This document shows positions 49,499 to 58,103 of a stretch of DNA of 62,877 bases, one piece after another (position 1 is the first letter of the stretch; each line of letters opens with the position of its first letter). Position numbers and translations under genes: made by a program. The DNA comes from Alphaproteobacteria bacterium (lineage in GTDB: Bacteria; Pseudomonadota; Alphaproteobacteria; DSM-16000; Inquilinaceae), in the NCBI GenBank assembly GCA_028284045.1, contig JANQSN010000027.1, positions 1-62,877 of the forward strand, in the 5' to 3' direction. The notes under the pieces were generated by a model. That model saw only the letters and a program-made list of their open reading frames with translations. It was not told the origin of the DNA and did not search any database.

Positions 49499-52279
49499 CT
49501 AACCGGTAGCACCGAGGCCCGCCGCGATGGCGTTCACCGTCTGCAGGAGGCGCGGCAGCACCGCCTCGGCCGCCGCGGCGTCGTCGGCGTCGCGGGCCTC
49601 GCGCCAGTGGCGCATCAGCGACACCTGGCGGCGGTGAAGCGGCGCCAGGGCCGGTGCGCGCAGCGCGAGCACCCGGTTGATCCGCGGCCGGGTCTCCGCC
49701 AGCGGTCCCTTGTAGATCGCCGCCAGCATCCGGCCGGTGGTCTCGTGCTCCTCCAGGATCTTGCCCAGGATCCGGTCGCGCAAGCCGGCATCCCGAGTGA
49801 GGCCGGCATAGAGCGCCATGATGTCCCGGTCGGCGGTCGCCCAGGCGGTCGCGGCGTTGGAGAGGATGTAGACGAGCGGCGGCCAGTCGCCCCGCCGCTT
49901 GCTCTCTGCGATGCGGGCGAAGGCGGCGCCGTCTTTCGCGGCCAGTGCCGCCAGGGCCGAGCCGACGCCGTACCAGCCCGACAGGTAGAAGCGCGCCTGG
50001 CTCCAGGCGAAGACCCAGGGGATGGCGCGCAGATCCTCCAGCGTCCGCTTCGCCGTGCGCCGCGCTGGGCGGGAGCCGATGCGGCTCGCCTCGATCACGT
50101 CGATCGGCGTGGCCTCGGAGAAGAAGGCGAGGAACCCGTCCGACTCCAACAGCGCGCGGTAGACGCGCCGGCTGTCCTCCGCCAGTCCGTCCATCAGCGG
50201 CGCCAAGGGCGGTGCTTCGCCGTTGTCGCGCCGACCGATCAGCGTGGCGCCGACGGTGCCGGCGGCCAGCAGCTCCAGATTGTAGGCGGCGGTGACGACA
50301 TTGGCGTATTTCTGCGAGATGGTCTCGCCCTGCTCGGTCAGCCGGAGATCGCCGCCGATCGCGCCCGGCGGCTGGGCGCGCAGGAAACGGTGCGTCGGCC
50401 CTGCGCCGCGGCTGATGGTGCCGCCGCGCCCGTGGAAGAAGCGCAGGCGCACGCCGGTGCGGCGGCCAACCTCGCCCAGCTCCGCCTGGGCGCGCCACAG
50501 CCCCCACAGGCTGGTCAGGATGCCGCCATCCTTGTTGCTGTCGGAATAGCCGATCATCACCTGCTGCACCGGCGACGGGCCGGGCACCGCGGTATCGTGC
50601 TTGTGCCGGGCCAGCGTCGCCCGGGTCACCGGATGGGCGAGGAACGCCTCCAAGATCGCCGGCGCCCGGTGCAGGTCCTCGATGGTCTCGAACAGCGGCA
50701 CCACCGGCATCAGGCAGACCGGGCCGTCCGCCTCGAACCGCAAGAGCCCGGCCTCGCGCGCCAGCACATAGACGACCAAGAGGTCCGACAGGCTGCGGGT
50801 CATCGAGACGATCAGGCTGCCCAGGCCGAAGGGGCCGCGGGCCAGCCGATGCTCCGCCGCCACCCGCAGGCAGCTCACCACAGCGGCCGCTTCGTCGCCC
50901 AAGGGTGTGCCCGGATGCACGAAGGGCCGGGGCGAGGCCAGCTCCCGGTTCAGGAAGTCGACCCGGCGGTCCTCGTCCCACTCGGCGAAATTGCCGCCGT
51001 CGATGCCCGAGGCGTTGAGCAGTTGCGCCATCGCCCGGTCGTGGAAGGCGCTGTTCTGGCGGATGTCCAACGCCGCCAGGTGGAAGCCGAAGCTGCGCAC
51101 CAGGCGGGTGACGGCGCCGACATCGTGGGCCGCCAGCCGCTCCGCGTGGACCTGGCGCAGCGTCTCGGCGAGAAGCGCGAGATCGGCCAGCAGCTCCCGG
51201 CTCGTCCGGTAATGCCCGTCCACCACGGGGCCTTCCGCGGCCGGCAGCGACGCCACCATCAGATTGACCAGTTGGCGCCACGGCTCGTCGGGGTTGCGGG
51301 CGACCGCCGCCTCGCCGGCCTCGCCCAGGCGGCCGACCATGACGGTGATCCGGTCGGCCAGCAGCGCCGGCGGGTCCTGGCGGCGCAGCAGCGACAGGGA
51401 CAGGCCGGCGGCGAGCTGGCGCAGCCGCTGCGTCACCACGTCGAGCGCGGCGCGGCGGAGCGTCACCAGGGTGCGCGCCGTCGTCTCCGCCGTGACCAGC
51501 GGATGGCCGTCGCGGTCGCCGCCGACCCAGTCGCCGAAGCTGATGCGGGGGCGGTGCGCCGGGTCGGCCAGCAGCGCGGGATCGAAGCCGACGCTGGCCC
51601 AGGCGGTCTGAAGCCGGCGTTCGACCCAGGGCACGGCCTGGGGGAAGACGTGGCAGAGATAGTGCAGGATGTTGCCGAGCTCGCCCTCCACCGAGGGCTT
51701 GCGCAGCAGGATCTCGCCGGTCCGCCACAGCCGCTCCAGATGCGCCTTGACGTCCTCGTTGAGCGCGGCGCGCTCGCCGGGGGTCCACATCTGGTTCTCC
51801 AGATCGACGCGCAGCCGGTAAAGCGCCCGGTGATGGGCCAGCACGGTCGCCCGCTTGGACTCCGTCGGATGGGCGGTCAGCACCGGCTCCACCCGGATGT
51901 CGGGCAGCGCGGCGGCGACCTCCTCGCCCGACCAGCCGGCATGGGCGAGGCGCGTCAGCACATTCTCCCAGGTGCCGGCGTGGCCGGACAGCGCGCCTTC
52001 CGCCTCCAGCGCGCGGCGGTACTGCGCCTGGGCGTTCTCCTCGGCCTGCTGGAGGAGCTGGAAGGCGATGGAGTAGGCCTCCACCAGCTTCTCCGCCAGG
52101 TCCTCCGGCCAGTCGCCGCCGGGATCGACGCTCGGCCCGATGCCCGGCACCGGCGCGGCGGCGCGCCAGGGCAGGCGGGCGGCGACGTCCGCCTCGCCGA
52201 TGGTGGTCAGCACCTCGGCGAAGGCGTCCATCAGGTGACGGAGATCGCGTTCGGTCTTCTCGAACCCACGATCAAGCAT
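49499..52279 (-). CDS. ppc: phosphoenolpyruvate carboxylase
   Basis: A 926-residue enzyme that makes oxaloacetate from phosphoenolpyruvate and bicarbonate to refill the TCA cycle. Signatures: VLTAHPTESKRATV near residue 134, DWVGGDRDGHPLVTAETT, VMIGYSDSNKDGGILTS, and the catalytic loop FFHGRGGTISRGAGPTHRFL. Length is typical (about 880-930). The ATG at 52279 begins the usual N-terminal helix. It stands alone, with 442 bases of mixed composition upstream. Confidence 0.96.
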   Translation of the reverse strand: MLDRGFEKTERDLRHLMDAFAEVLTTIGEADVAARLPWRAAAPVPGIGPSVDPGGDWPEDLAEKLVEAYSIAFQLLQQAEENAQAQYRRALEAEGALSGHAGTWENVLTRLAHAGWSGEEVAAALPDIRVEPVLTAHPTESKRATVLAHHRALYRLRVDLENQMWTPGERAALNEDVKAHLERLWRTGEILLRKPSVEGELGNILHYLCHVFPQAVPWVERRLQTAWASVGFDPALLADPAHRPRISFGDWVGGDRDGHPLVTAETTARTLVTLRRAALDVVTQRLRQLAAGLSLSLLRRQDPPALLADRITVMVGRLGEAGEAAVARNPDEPWRQLVNLMVASLPAAEGPVVDGHYRTSRELLADLALLAETLRQVHAERLAAHDVGAVTRLVRSFGFHLAALDIRQNSAFHDRAMAQLLNASGIDGGNFAEWDEDRRVDFLNRELASPRPFVHPGTPLGDEAAAVVSCLRVAAEHRLARGPFGLGSLIVSMTRSLSDLLVVYVLAREAGLLRFEADGPVCLMPVVPLFETIEDLHRAPAILEAFLAHPVTRATLARHKHDTAVPGPSPVQQVMIGYSDSNKDGGILTSLWGLWRAQAELGEVGRRTGVRLRFFHGRGGTISRGAGPTHRFLRAQPPGAIGGDLRLTEQGETISQKYANVVTAAYNLELLAAGTVGATLIGRRDNGEAPPLAPLMDGLAEDSRRVYRALLESDGFLAFFSEATPIDVIEASRIGSRPARRTAKRTLEDLRAIPWVFAWSQARFYLSGWYGVGSALAALAAKDGAAFARIAESKRRGDWPPLVYILSNAATAWATADRDIMALYAGLTRDAGLRDRILGKILEEHETTGRMLAAIYKGPLAETRPRINRVLALRAPALAPLHRRQVSLMRHWREARDADDAAAAEAVLPRLLQTVNAIAAGLGATG

Positions 52280-52721
52280 GGCGGAACGGTCTCCCAGACA
52301 CTCCCGGCCTCGGCCGGGTCTTGCACTCCTTCTCTTCTAGCAGACCCGCAGGCTCCCGCTCGCGAGAAGTCGCGGTCGGGCGGTGCTGCGGCCAGGTGTC
52401 TCGGCGGGGGGAACGTTCGCATGGCGGCCCGGCGCCCCGTGTCGGTTCGGTCATCCCTGGTGGGCGTTCAGGGGCCGATTCGAGGCATTGGGTGAATATG
52501 TATCGGGTAGTCTCGTTGGAACACCGGTGCAGATACATCGGCTAATTGCCGATTGGTTACAGTCGGGTGCAGATCTGGATTGCTTAAAATCTCGCGGCGG
52601 AACTCTCTTTCTCTCAAAACTATGATTTCAATTTTTGCATATCCAAAATTTTATTATTACAGAAAGGCGTTCAATTATTTGCAGAATTCTGTCTTCTTGC
52701 GCTTGCGCCGACCCGTAGAGA
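52280..52721. other. intergenic region between ppc and the tyrosine recombinase
   Basis: No gene is supported. The left 300 bases are GC-rich. The right ~100 bases (about 52610-52690) are very AT-rich (TTTTTGCATATCC, TTTTATTATTAC) and probably contain the recombinase promoter. They may be a remnant of the same acquired DNA that makes up the cassette to the right. Confidence 0.5.
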
Positions 52722-53741
52722 GTGGCGAGTTTCCCGATCTTGGCGGGCTTGGACACGCGGGCTGCGATGGAATTCAACAGCGCCGTCGCCGACTTCCTGC
52801 GCCACTGCCGGGCGCGCGGATTGTCGGCGCATACGCTGGCCGCCTATGCCGGCGATCTTGAAGACTACGCGCGCCATCTGGGACGGGCCGGACCGGCCGC
52901 CGAGCCGTCTCGCGACGATATCGACGACTGGATCGATGCGCTGCGCCGCCGCGGGCTGGCAGCGGCGACGGTGCGCCGGCGGGTGGCGTCGCTGAAGGTG
53001 TTCTATCGGTGGCTGGAGGAGGAAGGCCGGATCGCGGCCAGCCCCTTTCATCAGATGCGCTTGCGCCTGAAGGTGCCGCGGCGCCTGCCGCGCAACCTCA
53101 ATCGCGACGAGCTGGCGGCCTTGCTCGGGTCAGCCAGCGATGCCGGCAGGGTGCGGGGCGCGGCCTCCGCCGAGGCGTTCGCCGAGGCGACCCTGTCGCT
53201 TGCCATCCGCCTGATGGTGACCACCGGCATCCGGGTCGGCGAGTTGTGCGCCATCCGACTGCAGGACATCGATCTCGACGCCCGCGTCATCGCGATCCGC
53301 GGCAAGGGCGACCGCGACCGCCGCGTGTTTCTGGTGGACGACCGGATCGCCGCCTCTCTGCGCGCGTATCTGCATCTGCGCGGCGCCCGGCGCGACGCGC
53401 TGACCGCGGCCGGGTCCGCGCCCGCGGTCGGCGCGGAGACGGCAGCGCCGACGCTATTGATGACCGCCCGCGGCGCGCCGGCCCGCCCCGAGCACATCCG
53501 CCGCCTGCTCGCGCGGCGCGTGCGCACCCTCGCGATCGACCGGCACCTGACCCCGCACATGCTGCGCCACACCGCCGCCACCCGCCTGCTGGAACGCGGT
53601 GTGGACATCCGCTTCGTCCAGAAACTGCTGGGCCACGCCAGCATCTCGACGACGGAGATCTACACGCATGTGTCCGACCGGGCGCTGAGGGAGGCGATCG
53701 TTGGGGCGAATCGGGGGAACGGAGAGGGAGGGCGCCCATAA
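52722..53741 (+). CDS. tyrosine site-specific recombinase
   Basis: A 339-residue tyrosine recombinase. The N-terminal SAM-like core-binding domain is AVADFLRHCRARGLSAHTLAAYAGDLEDYARH. The catalytic set is complete: Arg in TTGIRVGEL, Lys in IRGKGDRDRR, HMLRHTAA with His and Arg, LLGHASIS with His, and the nucleophile Tyr in TTEIYTH. It resembles XerC/D but has an extra ~25-residue insert after KGDRDRR. GTG at 52722 or ATG at 52767 may be the start. Codon use is host-like. Its stop codon lies inside the left copy of the 17-bp inverted repeat, and the glycosyltransferase ATG follows 13 bases after, so they are transcribed together. I infer it inverts the adjacent cassette. Confidence 0.92.
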   Translation: MASFPILAGLDTRAAMEFNSAVADFLRHCRARGLSAHTLAAYAGDLEDYARHLGRAGPAAEPSRDDIDDWIDALRRRGLAAATVRRRVASLKVFYRWLEEEGRIAASPFHQMRLRLKVPRRLPRNLNRDELAALLGSASDAGRVRGAASAEAFAEATLSLAIRLMVTTGIRVGELCAIRLQDIDLDARVIAIRGKGDRDRRVFLVDDRIAASLRAYLHLRGARRDALTAAGSAPAVGAETAAPTLLMTARGAPARPEHIRRLLARRVRTLAIDRHLTPHMLRHTAATRLLERGVDIRFVQKLLGHASISTTEIYTHVSDRALREAIVGANRGNGEGGRP

Positions 53742-53754
53742 CTCGGAATTATCA
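53738..53754 (+). repeat. left copy of the 17-bp inverted repeat
   Basis: The sequence ATAACTCGGAATTATCA is repeated without mismatch, inverted, at 55883-55899. It overlaps the recombinase stop and ends at the base before the glycosyltransferase ATG. It contains a GGAA that could serve as ribosome-binding site, and is itself an imperfect dyad (ATAACTC-G-GAATTAT). Confidence 0.95.
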
Positions 53755-54594
53755 ATGTTAATCGATGTCGTGATCTCAACACGGAACAATGAATCGGAGA
53801 AAAAGTTCTCTCTATACTATGTGATTCGATCGCTCCTGAGCCAGAATATAGATAATATTAATATAATAATAGCCGACAACGGCTCTTTTGATAAAACTAA
53901 AGAGAATATAAGAGACACATTTGGACAGAAGGTGAATTTGATTGATACATCAGGCGTTTCTGGAAATATTTCTGCATCGCGAAACGAAGCGGCCCGGTGT
54001 GGTCGAAGTGATCTCATATTTTTTCTTGACGATGACACTATATTAAAGCACTCAAATGATCTTGAGAAATGCGTCAAAGTTAGTATGGAGGTAGATTTTG
54101 CGTGTGGCGCTAGACGTCGTTGGGCCCCCTTGGCCTGGCCGGAGCTTATTCGTACTGACGATCCGGTCAATAAGGTAACCTCAACTTTGGAATGCATCTC
54201 CAATGAACCAATAAGCATAAACAGGATTAGCGGCAAAAACATAATTGATAATCGAAGTTACTTGGCGAATTTTGGAAGTATAAAAAGGACAGTTTTTGAA
54301 TCAATAAGGGGATTTGACGAAGCTTATGTTGGTTGGGGGTACCAGGATACTGATCTGATGTGGCGGCTTTGTGTTGATGGATATAAGTATGATCTGTTCT
54401 TCAAATATGATATAGAGATCTTTCATCTTTCACATAAAGTAGATAAAGGAGCAAACTACGAGGTAAATCGACAGAGATTCCTAGAAAAACAACGTTTGGA
54501 CGGCCGATTTTTTCATACCAATCATTTTTTTGAAATCTATGAGCACGATGGTTACTCACTTTTCTCTGATTTTCCTTCAGAAAATAAGTCTTGA
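53755..54594 (+). CDS. glycosyltransferase family 2 in the putative invertible cassette
   Basis: A 279-residue GT-A type glycosyltransferase: IDVVISTRNN at the start, IIIADNGSFDKT, the metal-binding DDD at residues 92-94 (FFLDDDTIL), and the C-terminal galactosyltransferase-like motif GFDEAYVGWGYQDTDLMWRL with the likely catalytic acid. It would add a sugar to a surface glycan or protein. The DNA is strongly AT-rich, unlike the recombinase just upstream. The ATG follows the left inverted repeat directly, so translation depends on the repeat and on the recombinase transcript. Its 3' end overlaps the convergent gene by 43 bases. Confidence 0.88.
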   Translation: MLIDVVISTRNNESEKKFSLYYVIRSLLSQNIDNINIIIADNGSFDKTKENIRDTFGQKVNLIDTSGVSGNISASRNEAARCGRSDLIFFLDDDTILKHSNDLEKCVKVSMEVDFACGARRRWAPLAWPELIRTDDPVNKVTSTLECISNEPISINRISGKNIIDNRSYLANFGSIKRTVFESIRGFDEAYVGWGYQDTDLMWRLCVDGYKYDLFFKYDIEIFHLSHKVDKGANYEVNRQRFLEKQRLDGRFFHTNHFFEIYEHDGYSLFSDFPSENKS

Positions 54595-55883
54595 ATGGCG
54601 AACAACGCTTCTTCACTTGGGTCCAGCTTCCGAACAGTTTCCTCGGCCACTTTCTTAAGGGTTAAAGAGATTGGTTCATCCCACCACATTTTATGATGTA
54701 ACCTTATCCAATTGACGATCTGACTGACTCCTTCGGTTGCATTTTGTCGAGCTATTGCAGTAATTATACTGCGGGCAGCATATGGATTTTCCTCGACAGT
54801 TAACGCATTCGTTAGGAATTTGCCGGCGCCTGGAAGGGATTTCTGGCCAACAATGTCGGCCACGTTTTCCCTTACGGATGGAACATCTGTCGACAACAAT
54901 GACAGAAGCGCTGCATTCATATCATTATCATCGCTTTCAACCATAAAAGATTCGATTTTATATCGCACAATGTCAATATTTCCCATTCTTGGGTTGTGCA
55001 GGTACTCCAACAACCAGTTAATAGCTTTTGCTTTTGCTAAATCTCGCCCTATGAGCTTAAAACAAAGCTCCGCAGCAAAAAAATCTTGATCTCGATCATA
55101 GATATTATATTGATTTACCTTTGATTGTTGTAGACTTGAGAAGCAATGCTCTTTTGTGATATCAAAGTACCGTTCTGTGCATAAAATTTCTAATCTTAGA
55201 TGATCACATATTCGCTTCCATCGCCCATTGCTTGCCTCACTTACAAGAAGCAGAGTCTTAAACACATTCTGAATTTTACCTTTGTCCAGCAACGTGGGAT
55301 CTTCCGATGATTCAGGTTGTAGGCAACGAGCTAAAAGTGAAAAAAAATCTTCTGAAATTTCATTAGTATAATCAATAAAGCTCTTGATATCGTATGAGTG
55401 GAAATGAAGAGGAAGCAAATAGCTTGTAGCAAATGTTACGCCGCGAGTTGAGATCCTACAATTACTTATACGATGTTCTAGTTCCAATTCAAATTTCTGT
55501 ATGTTTTCTGTCTTGTAAAGTACGATAGGCAAATGCCGTAAATCAAATGGAACATCATCTAATGTTTGAGAAATCAGAACGACGCTTTGTGGTTCTCGAA
55601 ATGAGTGTGCAATCCCAGTTTCATAAAATACATTCGGGTTCCTTCCAGTTAAATCTGCCACTATAACTTCACTAGAGAGGATTCTATCCAAGATTGTCGA
55701 GAATATTGGCCTTTGCGAATAAATATCATCTGCTCTTTCGCATTTGATGTTTAACGATTCACATACTTCTTTTATAGCTGCGTGCACCGAACGCAGCTCT
55801 CGAAGAAATGGCATTAACAGAAAGCATGTCCCTTCCTTAATAGATATTAATCTAGATGCGGCCAATTTAGGGTATATGCTCAT
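54552..55883 (-). CDS. TIR/deoxyribosyltransferase-like protein with HEAT-like C-terminal domain
   Basis: A 443-residue protein. Residues 18-110 carry the fold CFLLMPF, CERADDIYSQRPIFSTILDRILSSEVIVADLTG and NPNVFYETGIAHSF; Glu88 matches the catalytic Glu of nucleoside 2-deoxyribosyltransferase and TIR-like NAD-cleaving families. Residues about 150-440 are helical, and the last third reads as HEAT-type repeats (AALLSLLSTDVPSVRENVADIVG; FLTNALTVEENPYAARSIITAIARQN). Such layouts occur in nucleotide-cleaving defence effectors with a sensor tail, but this one is not one I can name. It is AT-rich, convergent with the glycosyltransferase gene, and its start codon begins inside the right inverted repeat. 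Confidence 0.8.
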   Translation of the reverse strand: MSIYPKLAASRLISIKEGTCFLLMPFLRELRSVHAAIKEVCESLNIKCERADDIYSQRPIFSTILDRILSSEVIVADLTGRNPNVFYETGIAHSFREPQSVVLISQTLDDVPFDLRHLPIVLYKTENIQKFELELEHRISNCRISTRGVTFATSYLLPLHFHSYDIKSFIDYTNEISEDFFSLLARCLQPESSEDPTLLDKGKIQNVFKTLLLVSEASNGRWKRICDHLRLEILCTERYFDITKEHCFSSLQQSKVNQYNIYDRDQDFFAAELCFKLIGRDLAKAKAINWLLEYLHNPRMGNIDIVRYKIESFMVESDDNDMNAALLSLLSTDVPSVRENVADIVGQKSLPGAGKFLTNALTVEENPYAARSIITAIARQNATEGVSQIVNWIRLHHKMWWDEPISLTLKKVAEETVRKLDPSEEALFAIQDLFSEGKSEKSE

Positions 55884-55899
55884 GATAATTCCGAGTTAT
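55883..55899 (-). repeat. right copy of the 17-bp inverted repeat
   Basis: An exact inverted match to 53738-53754. Read on the minus strand, its last base is the A of the ATG of the TIR/deoxyribosyltransferase-like gene. Outside it lie about 185 bases before hemW, with a dyad ATGCCCTG-A-CAGGACAT near 55953-55971 that could be an operator. Confidence 0.95.
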
Positions 55900-56085
55900 T
55901 GTGAAGATCGCAGTTAGGATGGCGAGATAGGAAACAGGGGCGAATTGATAGATATGCCCTGACAGGACATACCATGAAAACCTGAAAAACACGACTCGAC
56001 CCTCTCATATCCCGCCGATGCTTCAGGCCAATCGGGAAACGTGCAAAGTGCGATCCGCTAGTCAGCCTTGATGCGAAGCCCCCCC

Positions 56086-57240
56086 CTACCCAACCAACGC
56101 CGCCAGCACGGCGTCCAGGCGCTGTCGACCGGCGGGTGTCGCAACCAGCCGGTCGGGTGACGGCACCAGGAAGCCGCCTTCGGTGAGACGCCTCACCCGC
56201 GCCGGATCAACCAAATCGGCAGCCGATTGCCCCGCCTCGGCCGCCAGGCGGGCGAGCGGTACGCCCTCGGTCAGCCGCAGGCCCGTCATCAGGGCCTCGC
56301 GCCAGCGCACCTCCGGCGCGACCGGCGCATCGGCGTGGCGGCCGTGGCCGGACTGCTCGACCCGCGCCAGCCAGATTTCCGGGGCGCGGTGGGTGCGGGT
56401 CGCGGTCTTGCCGGCAGGCGTCGTCAAGCGGCCATGGGCGCCGGGGCCGATGCCGGCGTAGTCGCCGTAGCGCCAGTAGGTCAGGTTGTGGCGGCACGCG
56501 CCGCCCCGGCGGGCGTGGTTGGAGATCTCGTAGGCGGCCAGCCCGGCATCTTCCAGCAGCGCTTGCGTCGTCTCGTAGAGCGCGGCCTGGGTGTCCTCGT
56601 CGGGCAGGGCCAGGTCGCCGCGCCGGGCGGCGGCGTGGAACGGGGTCCCCGGTTCCAGGGTGAGCTGGTAGACGGACAGATGGTCGGCGGCCAGCGCCAG
56701 CGCGGCGCGCAACTCCTCGGTCCAGGCGGCGACGGTCTGGCCCGGCCGGGCGTAGATCAGGTCGAAGGAGACGCGCGCGAACAGCCGACGCGCCAGAGCG
56801 ACCGCCGTCATCGCCTGCGCCGCATCATGGCCGCGACCCAGAAAACCGAGCGCGCGGTCGTCCAGCGCCTGCACGCCCAGCGACACCCGGTTGACCCCGG
56901 CGGCGGCGAAGCCCGACAGTCGCCCCGCCTCCACCGAGGTCGGGTTGGCCTCCAGCGTGATCTCGATCGACGGATCGGCCGGCCAGTGGCCGGCGGCGCG
57001 CTCGATCACCGCCCCCACCGTGGCCGGGTCCATCAGCGACGGCGTGCCGCCGCCGAAGAAGATCGAGGTCAGGCGCCGCGGTTCGGTCTCCGCCGCCGTG
57101 TGGTCCAGCTCCGCCAACAGGGCGCGGCGCCACCGCGCCTGGTCGATGGTCTCCCGGACATGGCTGTTGAAGTCGCAATAGGGGCATTTCGACCGGCAGA
57201 ACGGCCAGTGCACATAGAGCGCCAGCGGTGCCGGCGTCAT
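56086..57240 (-). CDS. hemW: HemW, radical SAM heme chaperone
   Basis: A 384-residue radical SAM protein with the cluster motif FCRSKCPYCDFNSHV (C-x3-C-x2-CDF) near residue 13, FFGGGTPSLM, and EANPTS. It is the HemW type (formerly called HemN-like), which hands heme to respiratory enzymes rather than acting as coproporphyrinogen oxidase. The ATG at 57240 begins the family alignment. It follows rdgB by 35 bases, the usual alphaproteobacterial order. Confidence 0.93.
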   Translation of the reverse strand: MTPAPLALYVHWPFCRSKCPYCDFNSHVRETIDQARWRRALLAELDHTAAETEPRRLTSIFFGGGTPSLMDPATVGAVIERAAGHWPADPSIEITLEANPTSVEAGRLSGFAAAGVNRVSLGVQALDDRALGFLGRGHDAAQAMTAVALARRLFARVSFDLIYARPGQTVAAWTEELRAALALAADHLSVYQLTLEPGTPFHAAARRGDLALPDEDTQAALYETTQALLEDAGLAAYEISNHARRGGACRHNLTYWRYGDYAGIGPGAHGRLTTPAGKTATRTHRAPEIWLARVEQSGHGRHADAPVAPEVRWREALMTGLRLTEGVPLARLAAEAGQSAADLVDPARVRRLTEGGFLVPSPDRLVATPAGRQRLDAVLAALVG

Positions 57241-57275
57241 GGCGGGGGCCGGGCCGGCCGGCGCAGCGCCCTCGC

Positions 57276-57992
57276 TTAGAAGCACCGCGCGACCAGCCGG
57301 GCGAACGCGTCGGCGCGGTGGCTGATGGCGTGCTTGGCGGCCGGGTCCATCTCGCCGAAGGTCTCGCCGTGGCCCGCGGCGACGAACATCGGATCGAAGC
57401 CGAAGCCGTTGCCCCCGCGCGGCGGCCAGACCAGGTGGCCGTCGACCCGGCCTTCCACCGTTTCCACATGCCCGTCCGGCCAGGCGAGCGCCAGGACGCT
57501 GACGAAATAGGCGCCGCGCCGCGCGGGCGTCATCGCCCCGCAGGCCGCCAACGCAGCCTCCAGCCGCTGCATGGCGTAGGCGAAGTCGCGCGGCCCGCCC
57601 TCCGGCCGTTCCGCCCACAGGGCGGTGTCGACCCCGGGTGCGCCGTCCAGCGCCGCGGCCACCAGCCCGCTGTCGTCGGCGAGCGCCGGGCGGCCGCTGC
57701 CCTCCGCCGCCGCCAGGGCCTTCAGCCGTGCATTGCCGACGAAGCTGCCGGCCGTCTCCGCCGGCTCCGGCAGGCCGAGCGCGCCGGCCGACACGATCGG
57801 CCCGGCGCGTCCGACCAGAAGGTCTTCGATCTCGCGCAGCTTGCCCGGGTTGTGGCTGGCGATGACCAGCGGCCCACCGGCGAACCGCCGCGCCGCCGCT
57901 GGTGTTGGTGATGTCGGATCGGACAAGGACCTGTTCCCCGGTGTGGCGGGCCGTCCGAAGGCCAAGGCCGCGCGACGGATTTGAACCATCAT
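57276..57992 (-). CDS. rdgB: XTP/dITP diphosphatase
   Basis: A house-cleaning nucleotide pyrophosphatase (Ham1/RdgB) that removes non-canonical purine triphosphates. It has [47 protein letters not shown] and the late [10 protein letters not shown]. The conserved part starts about 40 residues in. The true start may be a TTG at 57926 (GGGGA upstream) rather than the ATG given here, so the N-terminus is uncertain. Operon with hemW. Confidence 0.9.
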   Translation of the reverse strand: MMVQIRRAALAFGRPATPGNRSLSDPTSPTPAAARRFAGGPLVIASHNPGKLREIEDLLVGRAGPIVSAGALGLPEPAETAGSFVGNARLKALAAAEGSGRPALADDSGLVAAALDGAPGVDTALWAERPEGGPRDFAYAMQRLEAALAACGAMTPARRGAYFVSVLALAWPDGHVETVEGRVDGHLVWPPRGGNGFGFDPMFVAAGHGETFGEMDPAAKHAISHRADAFARLVARCF

Positions 57993-58103
57993 CGCCAGAC
58001 CCGCCGCAAGGGCTCGCCCGGCCGGCGCCCCTGTCCATCCTCGACACGCCCAGGTCGGAGAGGTTAGGGGCAGGGGGAACACCCGTGGGGAAACCGACCG
58101 TCC

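Larger units (their letters stand above)
53738..55899. mobile_element. putative invertible two-gene cassette
   Basis: A 2162-bp AT-rich segment bounded by perfect 17-bp inverted repeats, next to a tyrosine recombinase gene. Both genes point inward and both start at a repeat. Inversion would place the TIR-like gene directly behind the recombinase and move the glycosyltransferase gene to the hemW side, leaving both frames intact. Inversion itself is inferred, not seen. Confidence 0.6.

Noticed and set aside
49607..52495. 962-codon frame antisense to ppc
   Set aside because: Shadow of a high-GC gene; the sense strand has all PEP carboxylase signatures.
52722..53741. Recombinase as the housekeeping XerC acting only on dif
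   Set aside because: It has an extra insert, its stop lies in a perfect inverted repeat bounding an AT-rich cassette, and its usual XerC neighbours are absent. A housekeeping role cannot be fully excluded.
57970..57990. GGTTCAAATCCG on the minus strand resembling a tRNA T-arm
   Set aside because: No matching acceptor, D or anticodon stems can be built around it; it lies in the 5' part of the rdgB frame.
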